DNA of 64,000 nucleotides. It comes from [Actinomadura] parvosata subsp. kistnae. GTDB lineage: Bacteria; Actinomycetota; Actinomycetes; Streptosporangiales; Streptosporangiaceae. Position 1 is the first letter of the stretch; each line of letters opens with the position of its first letter. A model generated the notes under the pieces. It did not search any database. It was not told where the DNA came from and saw nothing but the letters and a program-made list of their open reading frames with translations. The DNA lies in NCBI RefSeq assembly GCF_900323885.1, contig NZ_OOHJ01000008.1:124001-188000 (forward strand), written 5' to 3'. The position numbers and the translations under genes were made by a program. Below, one piece after another: positions 45,010 to 53,910 of the stretch.

Positions 45010-45667
45010 CCGCGGCCTGTGCGCTGTCAACCCTCACCCAGGACACGGAACGGTGACGACCACCCCCACCGGTGCGGCGGGGACGGTGCGCCGGGCACGT
45101 CGGCGCAGCCGGCACGGCGGCCCCCATGGGAGCACACCGACGCGGCACGCTGCGGCACGGCACAGCCGGCACGAGGCACGCTGCGGCACGCTGCGGCACG
45201 GCACAGCCGGCGCGAGGCACGCTGCGGCACGGTGTGGCACGGCACAGCCGGCGCGGGTGACGCGGCACGGCGCGGCCGGCACGGCACACCGCGGGCAAGA
45301 CCGCGCGGCGCGCGCCTGGCCGTCGCGGCGCTGGCATCGTCACAGCGCGCCACGGGGTTGCGCCGCCGTGCACGCGCCGACACACCATCGCTCGCGTTGC
45401 GGCGCTGCTGCGGCACGGCACATCGACGCCGCCTGACGCACCGCCACGGCCAACGCGACCGGCGCGCTGACGCGGCCGATGCGGCGATGCGGCGATGCGG
45501 CGATGCGGGCAGCCTGCTGGTTGGGTGCGGCACGCTGCCCGCAGCGGCGCGCACATGAGGCTCGGCTCCATGCGCCTGTGCGCACCCGTGACGCGGCATG
45601 CGGAGTGGTGCGCGGCCTGACGCCGCAAGGCGCGAGGCCGCCGCACGGCCGCGCCAACGGGCCGGCG
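45010..45667. repeat. 650-bp non-coding region of GC-rich short repeats
   Basis: No convincing gene lies here; all frames give Arg/Ala/His-rich translations. At about 45142-45290 a 30-40 bp unit built from GGCACGCTGCGGCAC and GGCACAGCCGGC is repeated three to four times with changes. At 45478-45509 the 8-mer GATGCGGC occurs four times in tandem. Scattered GCGGCA and GGCACG words continue to the end. It separates the divergent TauE promoter from the 3' end of the FixH-like gene. Confidence 0.7.
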
Positions 45668-46059
45668 CTAGTCCGTTATCAGCGCCTTGACGGCGAGTTG
45701 TTCCTCGCCCGCCGGCCCGTCGAGGCGGATCGACAGCTCCCAGACGCCGCTCATCGAGAACAGCTCGCCCTCGGCCACGAAGCGGCCGGGCTGCCGCTCC
45801 GTGGCCGTGACCTCGGGAGTGGAGTGCCCCATGTCGGCCATCACCGCGGACAGGGCGACGCTGTCGGCATCGCCCTTGCCCACCTCGACCTGCACGGCGA
45901 CCCGCCCCGGGTGCGGGTCCTCGATCAGGACGGTGGCGGCGTAGCGGGTGCCGGTGGTGGTGACGTTGATGGGGTCGGCCGAGGCGCTCCTGCCGATCAC
46001 GAACACCACCGCCCCGGCCACCACGAGCACCCGGCCGCCAGGACCGCTTTCATTCTCAT
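45668..46059 (-). pseudogene. FixH/YtkA-like membrane-anchored protein, one-base frameshift near the start
   Basis: An N-terminal anchor (MRMKAVLAA, then LVVAGAVVFVIGRSASA) is followed by one FixH/YtkA-like beta domain (RYAATVLIEDPHPGRVAVQV; MADMGHSTPEVTATERQPGR; LFSMSGVWELSIRLDGP). The ATG at 46059 overlaps the previous stop by ATGA. The frame breaks at the CCC run 46030-46032, where one missing base would join both parts into about 130 residues. A start at the GTG in 46030 would avoid the break but lose half of the anchor. The fold is linked to copper handling and oxidase assembly. Confidence 0.7.
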
Positions 46060-47388
46060 CGCCTGGCCTCCGATGCCGTCACGTCCACGGTGAAGGGGGT
46101 GGTCACGATGCGGTCGGCGGTGGCGTACTGGATCCAGGCGAGGTAGCGGCCGGGCGTGGGGAAGCTGAAGGTGAAGCGCAGCCGGGCGCCGGGAGTGCCC
46201 ATCTCGTGCACGTGGCCGAGGAAGTCGCCGTCCTGGTTGCGTACGAGCAGGTGCCCGGTCATGCCGAGCCACGGCCGTACCCCGGCGGGGGTATCCAGCT
46301 CGATCGTGGCGGGCCGGCCCGCGACGGGCACGCCGGGCTGCAGGCGCGGCACCCCGCCCCGCCCGCCACCCCAGCCGGATCGCCCGTGCCGGTCTTCGCG
46401 ACGGCCGGGGCCTCTCCCCCGACCTCGAAGCCGGTCGTGAGGAGCTGGCCGCCCGAGTCCTCCCGTTCCAGCTCGGTATGGGCCAGGTAGCGGCCCGGGC
46501 GGTCGGCGCGCAGGCGGACCTCCAGGCGGCCGGGCGCGGTGCGCAGGGGGTGGACGTGCCGGAAGTAGCGGCCGTCCGCGCTGGTGACGACCACGTGGGC
46601 GAGCGCTTCGTGGTGCACGGTGAGGTCGTCGACGGGCCGTCCGGTGGAGCCGTCGATGAGGTCGAGGCGCAGCGTGAAGTCCGCGCCCGCTTCCGGCCGC
46701 GCGGGCACGGTCTCCACCCGGGCCTGCGCGTACGGCCGCCCGCCCGCCGCGAGGGCCCCGGCAATGGGGGCGGCGGTGGGGCGATGGTGGGGGCGATGGT
46801 GGGGGCGGCGCCGTCGGGCGCGGGCGGGGGCAGTTGCGGCTCGAACACGACGACCATGGCAGCGACGGTCACCCCGGCCGCGGCCCCTGCGGCCAGCGCC
46901 ATCGCCCTGCCGGGCCGGGCGGTGGCGCCGGTGAGCAGGCCGCCGACCAGTAAGAGCGCGGCCACGAACAGGCCGCCGTAGATGAGGAAGTCGCCCGTCC
47001 CGCCGCGCTCGACGAGCACGCGGAACGGGATCACGGCGCTCTCGCCTCCGGCGCTGAGTTTCAGCTCGTGCGGCCCGGTCCGTTCCACCTGGAGCTGGGT
47101 GTACGCCGGGTCGGCCGCCGCCTGGGCGGTGCCCGTCACGGTGCGGCCGTCCTCGACGGAACGGACCTCCAGGGCGACGGGCATGCCCGAGACCGGCTGG
47201 TAGGCGATGACGCCGATCCGCAGCGGCCCCGGCACCCGGGTCGTTCCCTTGACCACCACCGTGACCTCGGCCCCGCCGATCGTCTGCGCGATCCGCAGGT
47301 CCGCCCCCGCCGTGACGTTGTGCGCCCCGGCGGGGCCGGCCAGCGCCAGCACGAGGACGGCGGCGAGGCACAGGGCTCGTACGATCAT
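46056..47388 (-). pseudogene. Large FixH/YtkA-type multi-domain membrane protein, two one-base frameshifts
   Basis: Joined across two breaks the product is about 444 residues. It has a signal peptide (MIVRALCLAAVLVLALAGPA), a first beta domain starting HNVTAGADLRIAQTIGGAEV, a membrane helix (FLIYGGLFVAALLLVGGLLT) and a second helix before a Pro/Ala/Thr linker. Two more beta domains follow, with YFRHVHPLRTAPGRLEV and FLGHVHEMGTPGARLRF. The HVHP and HVHE pairs suggest metal (copper) binding. Breaks are at 46778-46781 (third copy of a CCCCCACC repeat has one C fewer) and at 46352-46355 (C run). The ATG at 47388 overlaps the upstream stop. Confidence 0.72.
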
Positions 47389-48521
47389 GCGCGCTCGGCG
47401 TCGCCCACGCCGGGCGCGACCTTCTCTTCGCCAGCCACCACGGACGCCTCGCCGGACGGACCAGGGGCGGCGACCGCATTGGGCAGGAACAGCGCGCCGA
47501 GCGCGAGCCCGATGAGCCCGGCGATGATCGGCGCCCCCGTCCACAGCTCGGGCACGGCGGGCAGCCCGCCTCCCGCGATCGACGCGATCACGATGTACAG
47601 CGTCCACGTGGCGAACGCCGACAGCCCGGCGAAGGCCCAGTAGGCGCCCCGCCGCTGCCCGGACGGCCGCAGCCACAGGATCAGCAGGTCACCGGCGAGC
47701 CCGGCGGCCACGAACGACAGCAGCACGGACACGTTCTGGAACTCCGTCTGCGCGCCCGGCATGAGCACGGCGATCGTGTACATGACGGTCACCGACCCGA
47801 ACGGCAGCGCCCAGCGGCGCACCAGCAGCAGCACGGGGCTGAGCAGGACGACGTTGGTGATGACCATGGCGAGCGCGAGCCGGTCGGCGCCGGGGTCCTC
47901 CACGGAGGAGAACGCCTCGACGATGCGGGCGGCGCGGTACTGCATGGCGTCGCCGTACGACAGGAAGAGCGACACGAGCGTGGTGGCGAAAGCGAGCCCG
48001 ATGAGGGCGGGCAGCAGGCGCCCGAGTGTCGGCCGGGTGCCGACGTCGGGGGCGTTCCACGCCGAGCGCAGCGGCGTGGTGATGATGAGGAGCATCGTCA
48101 CGACGAGCCCCAGATGCGAGGGGCTGAAAAGAATGTCGAGGCTCGTCTCGATGCCCAGAATGGTGTGCCACATCATGTCGGCGAACCCGAACGCGGCGAA
48201 TGCCGGCACCGCCACCAGCCCGGCGAGATATCCCGTCGGCACCGCCGCCAGCCCTTGCCTTCCGGCGCGTACGTTCCGCCACACCTGCCACAGGATCCAG
48301 CCGGAGACCACGGCGAACCCGGAGTAGAACACCGCGTGCCACGGGGTGAAGAACGTCTCCAGCTCCGCCAGATTGGTGTGCGCCCAGGCGTCGATCATCA
48401 GCCCGACCCCGAACCACACTCCGAGCAGCGCCGTCACCAGGTCGGTCCTGGGGGACACCCAGCTCCTGGGCTCTCCCGAATCCACCAGTAATCGCCGGAT
48501 GCCGGCGTCGGCCAATGCCAC
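47385..48521 (-). CDS. Polytopic membrane protein of the FixH-like operon
   Basis: A 378-residue protein with about ten helices (LLGVWFGVGLMIDAWAHTNL; LAGLVAVPAFAAFGFADMMW; SPVLLLVRRWALPFGSVTVM). Several His sit at membrane borders (WHAVFYSG, MMWHTILGIE, SPSHLGLV), which would suit metal or haem interaction. I do not recognise a named family. The GTG at 48521 is chosen because AAGGAG lies eight bases upstream; an ATG at 48557 lacks one. The stop overlaps the next start (ATGA), so the three genes are coupled. Confidence 0.75.
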   Translation of the reverse strand: MALADAGIRRLLVDSGEPRSWVSPRTDLVTALLGVWFGVGLMIDAWAHTNLAELETFFTPWHAVFYSGFAVVSGWILWQVWRNVRAGRQGLAAVPTGYLAGLVAVPAFAAFGFADMMWHTILGIETSLDILFSPSHLGLVVTMLLIITTPLRSAWNAPDVGTRPTLGRLLPALIGLAFATTLVSLFLSYGDAMQYRAARIVEAFSSVEDPGADRLALAMVITNVVLLSPVLLLVRRWALPFGSVTVMYTIAVLMPGAQTEFQNVSVLLSFVAAGLAGDLLILWLRPSGQRRGAYWAFAGLSAFATWTLYIVIASIAGGGLPAVPELWTGAPIIAGLIGLALGALFLPNAVAAPGPSGEASVVAGEEKVAPGVGDAERA

Positions 48522-48772
48522 CTGCGGACTCCTTTCCGTCACCTCGAATCTATCCATCCTGAGCTTAGAGAAGGCGCCGATAAACAACTCGTTACTTTCA
48601 CCGTGCGTACCGGCGCGAACACGTTTCCGCCGATTGCCCGGCATAATCCGCCATATACCCTGGGGGAGATTTCCGGTAATCGCGCATACCGGATGTCCCG
48701 GGCTCACGGGTTGAGAACGATGGGTTTCCTGCGCGATGCTGGTACGTCGGAAGACGTTCACTCGGGGGTCGG

Positions 48773-49813
48773 ATGAGGTCGCTGCGAATCCTGCGTTGGC
48801 TGCCCTTCGTCGTCATGCTGGGTGTCGTCCTGACAGACCTGCTGGCCGGCGAGAACCTCGTCTTCCTGCCGCTCCTCACCCTCGGCCCGGCCTTCGCGTC
48901 GGTGTCGGGCGGCGTGCGCCGCACGGCGGCGGTGGGGGCGGTGGGGCTGGCGTTGTGCGTGCTGATGGCCGTCTACAACGACCTGCTGTTCACGTTCGAG
49001 AACAACCTGACGGTCGTCAGCATCGTGGGCGTGACGGCGGCGAGCATGCTGGCCAGCCGTCTGCGCCTGCGGCGGGAGCGCGAGCTGGCCAGCGTCCGCC
49101 AGGTCGCGGAGGCGGCGCAGCGCGTCCTGCTGCGCCCGGTGCCCCGGCGGGCGGGTGACCTTCAGGTGGCACTGTCCTACACCTCGGCGGCGGCGGAGGC
49201 GCAGATCGGCGGCGACCTGTACGAGATCGTCACGACCCCGCACGGGGTGCGGCTGCTGATCGGGGACGTGCAGGGCAAGGGCCTGGCGGCGGTCGAGACG
49301 GCGGCGTGGGTGCTGGGGGCGTTCAGGGAGGCGGCCTACGACGAGGCCGATCCGGCCGACATCGGCGAGCGGCTGGAGGCGAGCCTGGCCCGGCATCTGG
49401 GCGGGGAGCAGTTCGTGACCGCGATCGTCGCCGAGATCCACGAGACCGAGATGACGCTGGTGAACTTCGGGCACCCGGCGCCCCTGCTCATCCGGGCCGA
49501 CGGCACGCTGAGCACCGCCGAGCCGCCCGACCCTGGCCTGCCGCTGGGGCTGGGGGCGCTGGAGTCGGCGGCGGTCAAGACGCACCGGGTGCCGTTCGGG
49601 AGCGGCGACCGCATCCTGTTCTTCACCGACGGGGTGATCGAGGCGCGCAACGGGCGCGGGGAGTTCTACCCGCTGGAGGCGCGGGCCTGGCTGCTGCGCC
49701 GCGACGACCCGCAGGCCGGGCTGGACGCGTTGCGGGCGGATCTGGTGCAGCACACCGGCGGCCCGCTCCTGGACGACGCGGCGATGCTCCTGCTGCACCG
49801 CCCGTCCGAATGA
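48773..49813 (+). CDS. Membrane-bound SpoIIE/PP2C-type phosphatase
   Basis: 346 residues. Three to four N-terminal helices (PFVVMLGVVLTDLLAGENLV, then VGAVGLALCVLMAVYND and TVVSIVGVTAASMLASRL) precede a SpoIIE domain (about 110-346) with GGDLYEIVTTPHGVRLLIGD, VQGKG, FFTDGVIEARN and the C-terminal LLDDAAMLLL. The domain should dephosphorylate STAS proteins; the membrane part may sense envelope state. It is not linked to a kinase gene here. Its last eight codons are the first part of a 45-bp tandem repeat. Confidence 0.88.
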   Translation: MRSLRILRWLPFVVMLGVVLTDLLAGENLVFLPLLTLGPAFASVSGGVRRTAAVGAVGLALCVLMAVYNDLLFTFENNLTVVSIVGVTAASMLASRLRLRRERELASVRQVAEAAQRVLLRPVPRRAGDLQVALSYTSAAAEAQIGGDLYEIVTTPHGVRLLIGDVQGKGLAAVETAAWVLGAFREAAYDEADPADIGERLEASLARHLGGEQFVTAIVAEIHETEMTLVNFGHPAPLLIRADGTLSTAEPPDPGLPLGLGALESAAVKTHRVPFGSGDRILFFTDGVIEARNGRGEFYPLEARAWLLRRDDPQAGLDALRADLVQHTGGPLLDDAAMLLLHRPSE

Positions 49814-49943
49814 GCGTGCACGGGCGGACCGCTCCCGCTGCACCGCCCGTCCGAATGAGCGTGCACGGGCGGACCGCTCCCGCTGCACCGCCCGTCCGAA
49901 TGAGCGTGCACGGGCGGACCGCTCCTGCCGCACCGCCCGTCCG
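49792..49943. repeat. 45-bp tandem repeat, 3.4 copies, with alternating hairpins
   Basis: Copies at 49792-49836, 49837-49881 and 49882-49926 are nearly identical, with a partial copy to 49943. The first copy includes the end and TGA of the phosphatase gene. Each unit carries CCGCCCGT and ACGGGCGG, which can pair within a unit or with the next unit. The array lies between convergent genes and could act as a bidirectional terminator. Confidence 0.88.
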
Positions 49944-49964
49944 CGTAAAAACGCGCCGGGCGCG

Positions 49965-50987
49965 TCATGCCGGCAGCAGCGGGACCGTCGTCGACTCCCT
50001 GACCACCAGGTGGCAGGGCCGGGCGTGCCGGCCGGGCGACGGGGTGCCGTTGATGGCGGCGAGCAGCATCTCGGCGGCCGTCCTGCCGAGCCCTTCCAGG
50101 TTCATGTCCACGCTGGTCAGTGGCGGCTGGCTGGCCTGCGCCATCACGTCCCAGTTGTCGTAGCCGACCAGCGCCACCTCCTCGGGCACGCGCCGCCCCA
50201 CGGCGCGCAGCGCGTCGGCGACGCCGCGCGCGATCTGGTCGCTGCCGCAGAAGACGGCGTCGAACGTGGTGCCGCCGGCCAGCAGCATGCCGACGGCCTG
50301 CCGCCCCCACGCCTCGCTCCACGCCCCGAACAGCGGCGGCCCGGCCAGGGAGAGCCCCGCTTCGGCGAGCCGGGCGACGGTGGCGGCCGCGCGGACGCGG
50401 GCGGAGTGGTGGTGCTCCGGCCCGGTCACGTGCGCGACGCGGGTGCGGCCGATGGCCAGCAGGTGCTCCACCGCCTTGCGCGCCCCGCCCTCCTCGTCCG
50501 GTACGACGGAGCAGTCGTCGGGGTCGGTCGAGCTGATGAAGGCGTAGACGACGGGCACGGGCAGCGCGGGGGCGATGGGCGCGCGCGCCTCGGTGCGCCG
50601 GCCGGTGACGATGATGCCGTCGACACGCCGGCTGAGCAGCGTCTTGACGTGGTACCGCTCCCTGATGGGGTCGTCGCGCCCGTCGCACAGGAACACCGAC
50701 ATCTGGCCGGCGCCGAGCGCGTCCTCGGCGCCCATGAGGACGGGGATGCTGAACCGGCCGATGGTGTCGGTGGTGATCATGCCCACGGTGTAGGTGCGGC
50801 CGGAGTGCAGGCTGCGCGCCCCCGCGTTGACCTCGAAGCCGAGCTGCCTGGCGGCCTCCTTGACGCGGGTGCGGGTCTCCTCGCGCAGGGAGCCGCGCCC
50901 GTTGAGCGCCTTGGAGGCCGTGCCCACCGACACCCCGGCCAGCGCGGCGACGTCGGTGATCGTGGCGTGACGCGCCAGCTTCCGCAT
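49965..50987 (-). CDS. LacI family transcriptional regulator
   Basis: 340 residues. The LacI helix-turn-helix with hinge is at residues about 8-60 (ATITDVAALAGVSVGTASKA; LNGRGSLREETRTRVKEAAR). The effector domain follows (TYTVGMITTDTIGRFSIPVL; VDGIIVTGRR; DAVFCGSDQIARGVADALR; LTSVDMNLEGLGRTAAEMLL). It probably controls sugar use, but no transporter or glycosidase is adjacent. GGGGAATGC precedes the ATG. A LacI-like box lies about 85 bp upstream. Confidence 0.92.
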   Translation of the reverse strand: MRKLARHATITDVAALAGVSVGTASKALNGRGSLREETRTRVKEAARQLGFEVNAGARSLHSGRTYTVGMITTDTIGRFSIPVLMGAEDALGAGQMSVFLCDGRDDPIRERYHVKTLLSRRVDGIIVTGRRTEARAPIAPALPVPVVYAFISSTDPDDCSVVPDEEGGARKAVEHLLAIGRTRVAHVTGPEHHHSARVRAAATVARLAEAGLSLAGPPLFGAWSEAWGRQAVGMLLAGGTTFDAVFCGSDQIARGVADALRAVGRRVPEEVALVGYDNWDVMAQASQPPLTSVDMNLEGLGRTAAEMLLAAINGTPSPGRHARPCHLVVRESTTVPLLPA

Positions 50988-51070
50988 GCATTCCCCTGAT
51001 TTCCGGCCACCTTACCCTCGGTCACTCTACCTCCGGCGACTCCAGCGGCAGGGCGGCGCGAGCGGGCCCG

Positions 51071-51082
51071 GCAACCGTTTTC
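51071..51082. promoter_or_regulatory. LacI-like operator
   Basis: GCAACCGTTTTC has the central CG and partial AAACCGTTT symmetry of LacI-family sites, between the PucR gene end and the LacI start. It may be an autoregulatory site. One half-site deviates from the consensus. Confidence 0.4.
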
Positions 51083-51096
51083 CCGCCTTTCCCCGA

Positions 51097-52302
51097 TCAG
51101 TCGAGCCACACCCCCGACAGCGCCCGGGTCACGACCGCGCTCAGCACCCTGATCCCCCGCACCGACGACGGGTCGAGGCCGGTCGCCCGCCGCGCCCGCT
51201 GGAGCCGGTAGTCGAGCGTGCGTGGATGGATGTGCAGGGCGGCGGCGGTCCGGACCCGGTGCAGGTCGTTGCGGTAGTACGCGTCCAGCGTGACGACCAG
51301 GTCGGGCCCGTTCGCGAGCCGCTCGGCGATCGTGCTCAGCCACTCGTCGATCGGCGGCGTGCCCGCGACCCCGAACTCGACGAACACGTCGGCGAGCTGG
51401 TGGACGGCGTCGGTGACCGCGCCGTCCGTGACGGCGCGGACGGGCGCCACCCGGCTGATCTGCCGCGCCTGGTCGAACGCCTCGGCCAGCCGCCCCCGCC
51501 GCCCGGCCGCCACCCCCGCCGCGCATTGGAGCCCGGTCAGCTCGCCCAGCCGCCTGGTCAGCGCCACGGCCCGGGCCCGCGCCTTGGCCCCGACGCCGGC
51601 CCCGTTCACGTCCGGCTGCGGGATGAGCGCCACGAACTCGCCCGGCCCGGTGAAGCGCATCGGCACCTGCCCGGCCGTCAGCAGCTCGCGCACGATCTCG
51701 GCCTGCGCCTCGTCCGGGAGCACGGGCTGACGGTCGCCGATCCTGACGACGGTGACCAGGTAGCCGTCGTGCAGCGGCAGCCGCAGGCCGGCGGCGTGGT
51801 CGGCGGCGGCGGGATCGTTGCCGAGCAGCGCCTCGGCGAGCTGCCCCAGGCGCAGCCCGACCGGCAGGACGGCGTCGCGGGCGTCCATGAACGCCTGCGT
51901 GTAGACCTGCTGGCCGGCCTCCCCGCGCGTCGTGACCCAGCCGATCAGCCGCCTGATCTCCTCCAGGTCGTGCGGCCCGCTCAGCTCGGAGATCTCCCGC
52001 AGCGTCAGCGACGTGTGCAGCGTCAGGGCGTGGCGGTGGGCGGGCAGCGTGAGGCCGCCCGCGCCGCGCAGTCGGCCCATCTCGGCCATGACGCCGAGAT
52101 CGTCGGAGGTGAACGGATCATCCTGCGCCGACAGCTCGGCGACCCGCCGCCGCAGGAAAATCATGAAGTCGAGCAGCTCGGACCGGATTCCCCGGTCGTC
52201 GGCGATCCTGGCATATTCGGGTATGCGCGCGGCGTACGTGTCCACCGCTCTGCGCGCGTTGCTTTCCGCCTTCTGGTGCCAAAGCGAAAAAAGGCTTCCC
52301 AT
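51097..52302 (-). CDS. PucR/CdaR family transcriptional regulator
   Basis: 401 residues. The N-terminal helical part (SNARRAVDTYAARIPEYARI) and a degenerate GGDEF-like middle (GYLVTVVRIGDRQPV; GPGEFVALIPQPDVNGAGVG) lead to the PucR helix-turn-helix at the C-terminus (LDAYYRNDLHRVRTAAALHI; HPRTLDYRLQRARRATGLDP). Such regulators respond to purine, amino-acid or secondary-metabolite cues. The ATG at 52302 follows GGGGAAG; an upstream in-frame start at 52359 is less likely. It is separated from the ligase/decarboxylase genes by a terminator. Confidence 0.88.
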   Translation of the reverse strand: MGSLFSLWHQKAESNARRAVDTYAARIPEYARIADDRGIRSELLDFMIFLRRRVAELSAQDDPFTSDDLGVMAEMGRLRGAGGLTLPAHRHALTLHTSLTLREISELSGPHDLEEIRRLIGWVTTRGEAGQQVYTQAFMDARDAVLPVGLRLGQLAEALLGNDPAAADHAAGLRLPLHDGYLVTVVRIGDRQPVLPDEAQAEIVRELLTAGQVPMRFTGPGEFVALIPQPDVNGAGVGAKARARAVALTRRLGELTGLQCAAGVAAGRRGRLAEAFDQARQISRVAPVRAVTDGAVTDAVHQLADVFVEFGVAGTPPIDEWLSTIAERLANGPDLVVTLDAYYRNDLHRVRTAAALHIHPRTLDYRLQRARRATGLDPSSVRGIRVLSAVVTRALSGVWLD

Positions 52303-52390
52303 GTGCACTTCCCCCGGTACGGCATGCGCGATTCCGCGACCCCCAGACCCTATACGCACGACGCCGCCCGGCCGGATGCGCGCACCATGT

Positions 52391-52425
52391 AAAAAGCCGC
52401 AGACTCCGAATTCGGAGCCTGCGGC
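52391..52425 (-). terminator. Rho-independent terminator of the decarboxylase-ligase operon
   Basis: On the minus strand a 15-bp stem with one mismatch (GCCGCAG outer arm, CTCCGAA/TTCGGAG inner arm) is followed directly by TTTTT. It lies 30 bp past the ligase stop. It is one of the few hairpins with a clear U-tract in this window. Confidence 0.85.
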
Positions 52426-52455
52426 AATAAGGAGAACATGACCGACCGGAAATGG

Positions 52456-53910
52456 TCAGGTGATGACGGCAAGCGCTTTCTTGTCGACCTTCCCGTTCTG
52501 GTTGAGCGGCAGTTCGTCCACGACCACGCACCGTTTGGGCACCTTGAACGGTTCGAGCCGGTGCGCGAGCCCCGCGCGCAAGCGTGCGGGCCCGGTGTCG
52601 CCGACCACGACGAGCACGGCGCCCTCGTCGCCGTCCCCCGGCGGCAGCACGACGGCCATGCGCACGCCGGGCAGCTCCAGGGCGGCGGCCTCCACCTCGG
52701 TCGCGCTGACGCGGAAGCCGCTCTGCTTGTAGACGTCGTCGCGGCGGCCCTCGACGTACAGGTAGCCGTCGCGGTCGAGGTGGCCGAAGTCCCCCGTCCG
52801 CAGGCCGGACGGCCGGAACCGGTCGGCGGTCAGCTCCTCCTGGTTCCAGTAGCCGTTCATCACGTGCGGGCCGTTGACCACGATCTCGCCGACCTCCCCC
52901 GGCGGCAGTGGCCGGCCCGCCGGGTCGACGATCGTGACCCGCGTGCCCGGCAGCGGCAGTCCGGACGATCCCGGCCGTTCGAGGTCGCCGTCCACCGGCA
53001 TGATGGAGACCCGCTTGCACTCCGTCAGCCCGTACATCAGCTGGACGCGCAGGCCCGGCAGCCGCGCCCGCAGCGCGGCGAGCACCCCCGCGGGCATGGC
53101 CGCGCCGGTGTTGGTGAGCAGCCGCAGGCGCGGCACCGGCACCGGGTCCGCGCTCTTGGCCAGGCCGGCGGCCAGCGCCTGCGCGACGGTCGGCACCGTC
53201 GGCAGCACGGTCGCCCCCGACTCCCGCAGCTCGGGGACGATGCGCAGGCTCGCGCCGAGCTGCCCCGGCAGCCACACCTGCGCGCCGGCCAGCGCCGCGA
53301 GGAAGATCTGGTAGAGGCCGACGTCGAACGAGAACGGCTGCGTGGTGTAGACGACGTCGCCCGGCCGGTACCGCAGCCGCGACTGGATGGCCCGCGCCAC
53401 GAACGTCATCTGCGCGTGCGTGGAGACGATCGCCTTGGGCCGGGAGGTGCTGCCCGAGGTGTAGATCATGCAGGCGGGGGCGTCCGCGCCGACCCTGGCG
53501 TACCGGTGCGGCGCGACCCCGGCCGGCCCGGCGTCGGGCCCGGCGGCCGGCACCCCGTGCGCGACCGCCTGCCCGAGCACCTTGCGGCTGTCGGAAACCA
53601 GCAGCGCCGGCGCGGCGTCGTCGAGCACGTAGTCCAGCGCCGGCCCGGCCACCTGCTCGTGCAGCACGCAGAACACCGCGCCCGCCACCGAGCAGGCGTA
53701 CACCCACGCCGGCGTGTCCAGCGCCCGCGCCCTGCTCAGCGACAGGAGCACCCGGTCGCCCGGGCCGACGCCCTGCTCGCCCAGCCAGGCGGCGATGCGC
53801 GTGCCGGCCTCCGTGACGTCCCGGTACCGCACCGGGCGCCCGCGCTCGGCGATCGCGACGGCGCCCGCGGGCGCGGCGTCCAGCAGATCGTGCAGCAGCT
53901 CACTGCTCAT
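52456..53910 (-). CDS. AMP-forming amino acid/acyl ligase (stand-alone adenylation enzyme)
   Basis: 484 residues of the ANL superfamily. It has the phosphate loop YTSGSTSRPKAIV, the motif LMYGLTECKRVS, the adenine/ribose motif LRTGDFGHLDRDGYLYVEGR, and the C-terminal catalytic Lys in NQNGKVDKKAL. It activates a carboxylic acid as an acyl-adenylate and transfers it to a thiol. Its gene starts 11 bases inside the end of a PLP decarboxylase that carries its own carrier domain, so that carrier is the probable acceptor. Substrate likely an amino acid; inferred from the partner. Confidence 0.9.
   Translation of the reverse strand: MSSELLHDLLDAAPAGAVAIAERGRPVRYRDVTEAGTRIAAWLGEQGVGPGDRVLLSLSRARALDTPAWVYACSVAGAVFCVLHEQVAGPALDYVLDDAAPALLVSDSRKVLGQAVAHGVPAAGPDAGPAGVAPHRYARVGADAPACMIYTSGSTSRPKAIVSTHAQMTFVARAIQSRLRYRPGDVVYTTQPFSFDVGLYQIFLAALAGAQVWLPGQLGASLRIVPELRESGATVLPTVPTVAQALAAGLAKSADPVPVPRLRLLTNTGAAMPAGVLAALRARLPGLRVQLMYGLTECKRVSIMPVDGDLERPGSSGLPLPGTRVTIVDPAGRPLPPGEVGEIVVNGPHVMNGYWNQEELTADRFRPSGLRTGDFGHLDRDGYLYVEGRRDDVYKQSGFRVSATEVEAAALELPGVRMAVVLPPGDGDEGAVLVVVGDTGPARLRAGLAHRLEPFKVPKRCVVVDELPLNQNGKVDKKALAVIT

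Noticed and set aside
45019..45646. Open frames on both strands in the 45 kb repeat block
   Set aside because: Both translations are Arg/Ala/His-rich repeats produced by the GC-rich units. None has a ribosome site or a known domain.
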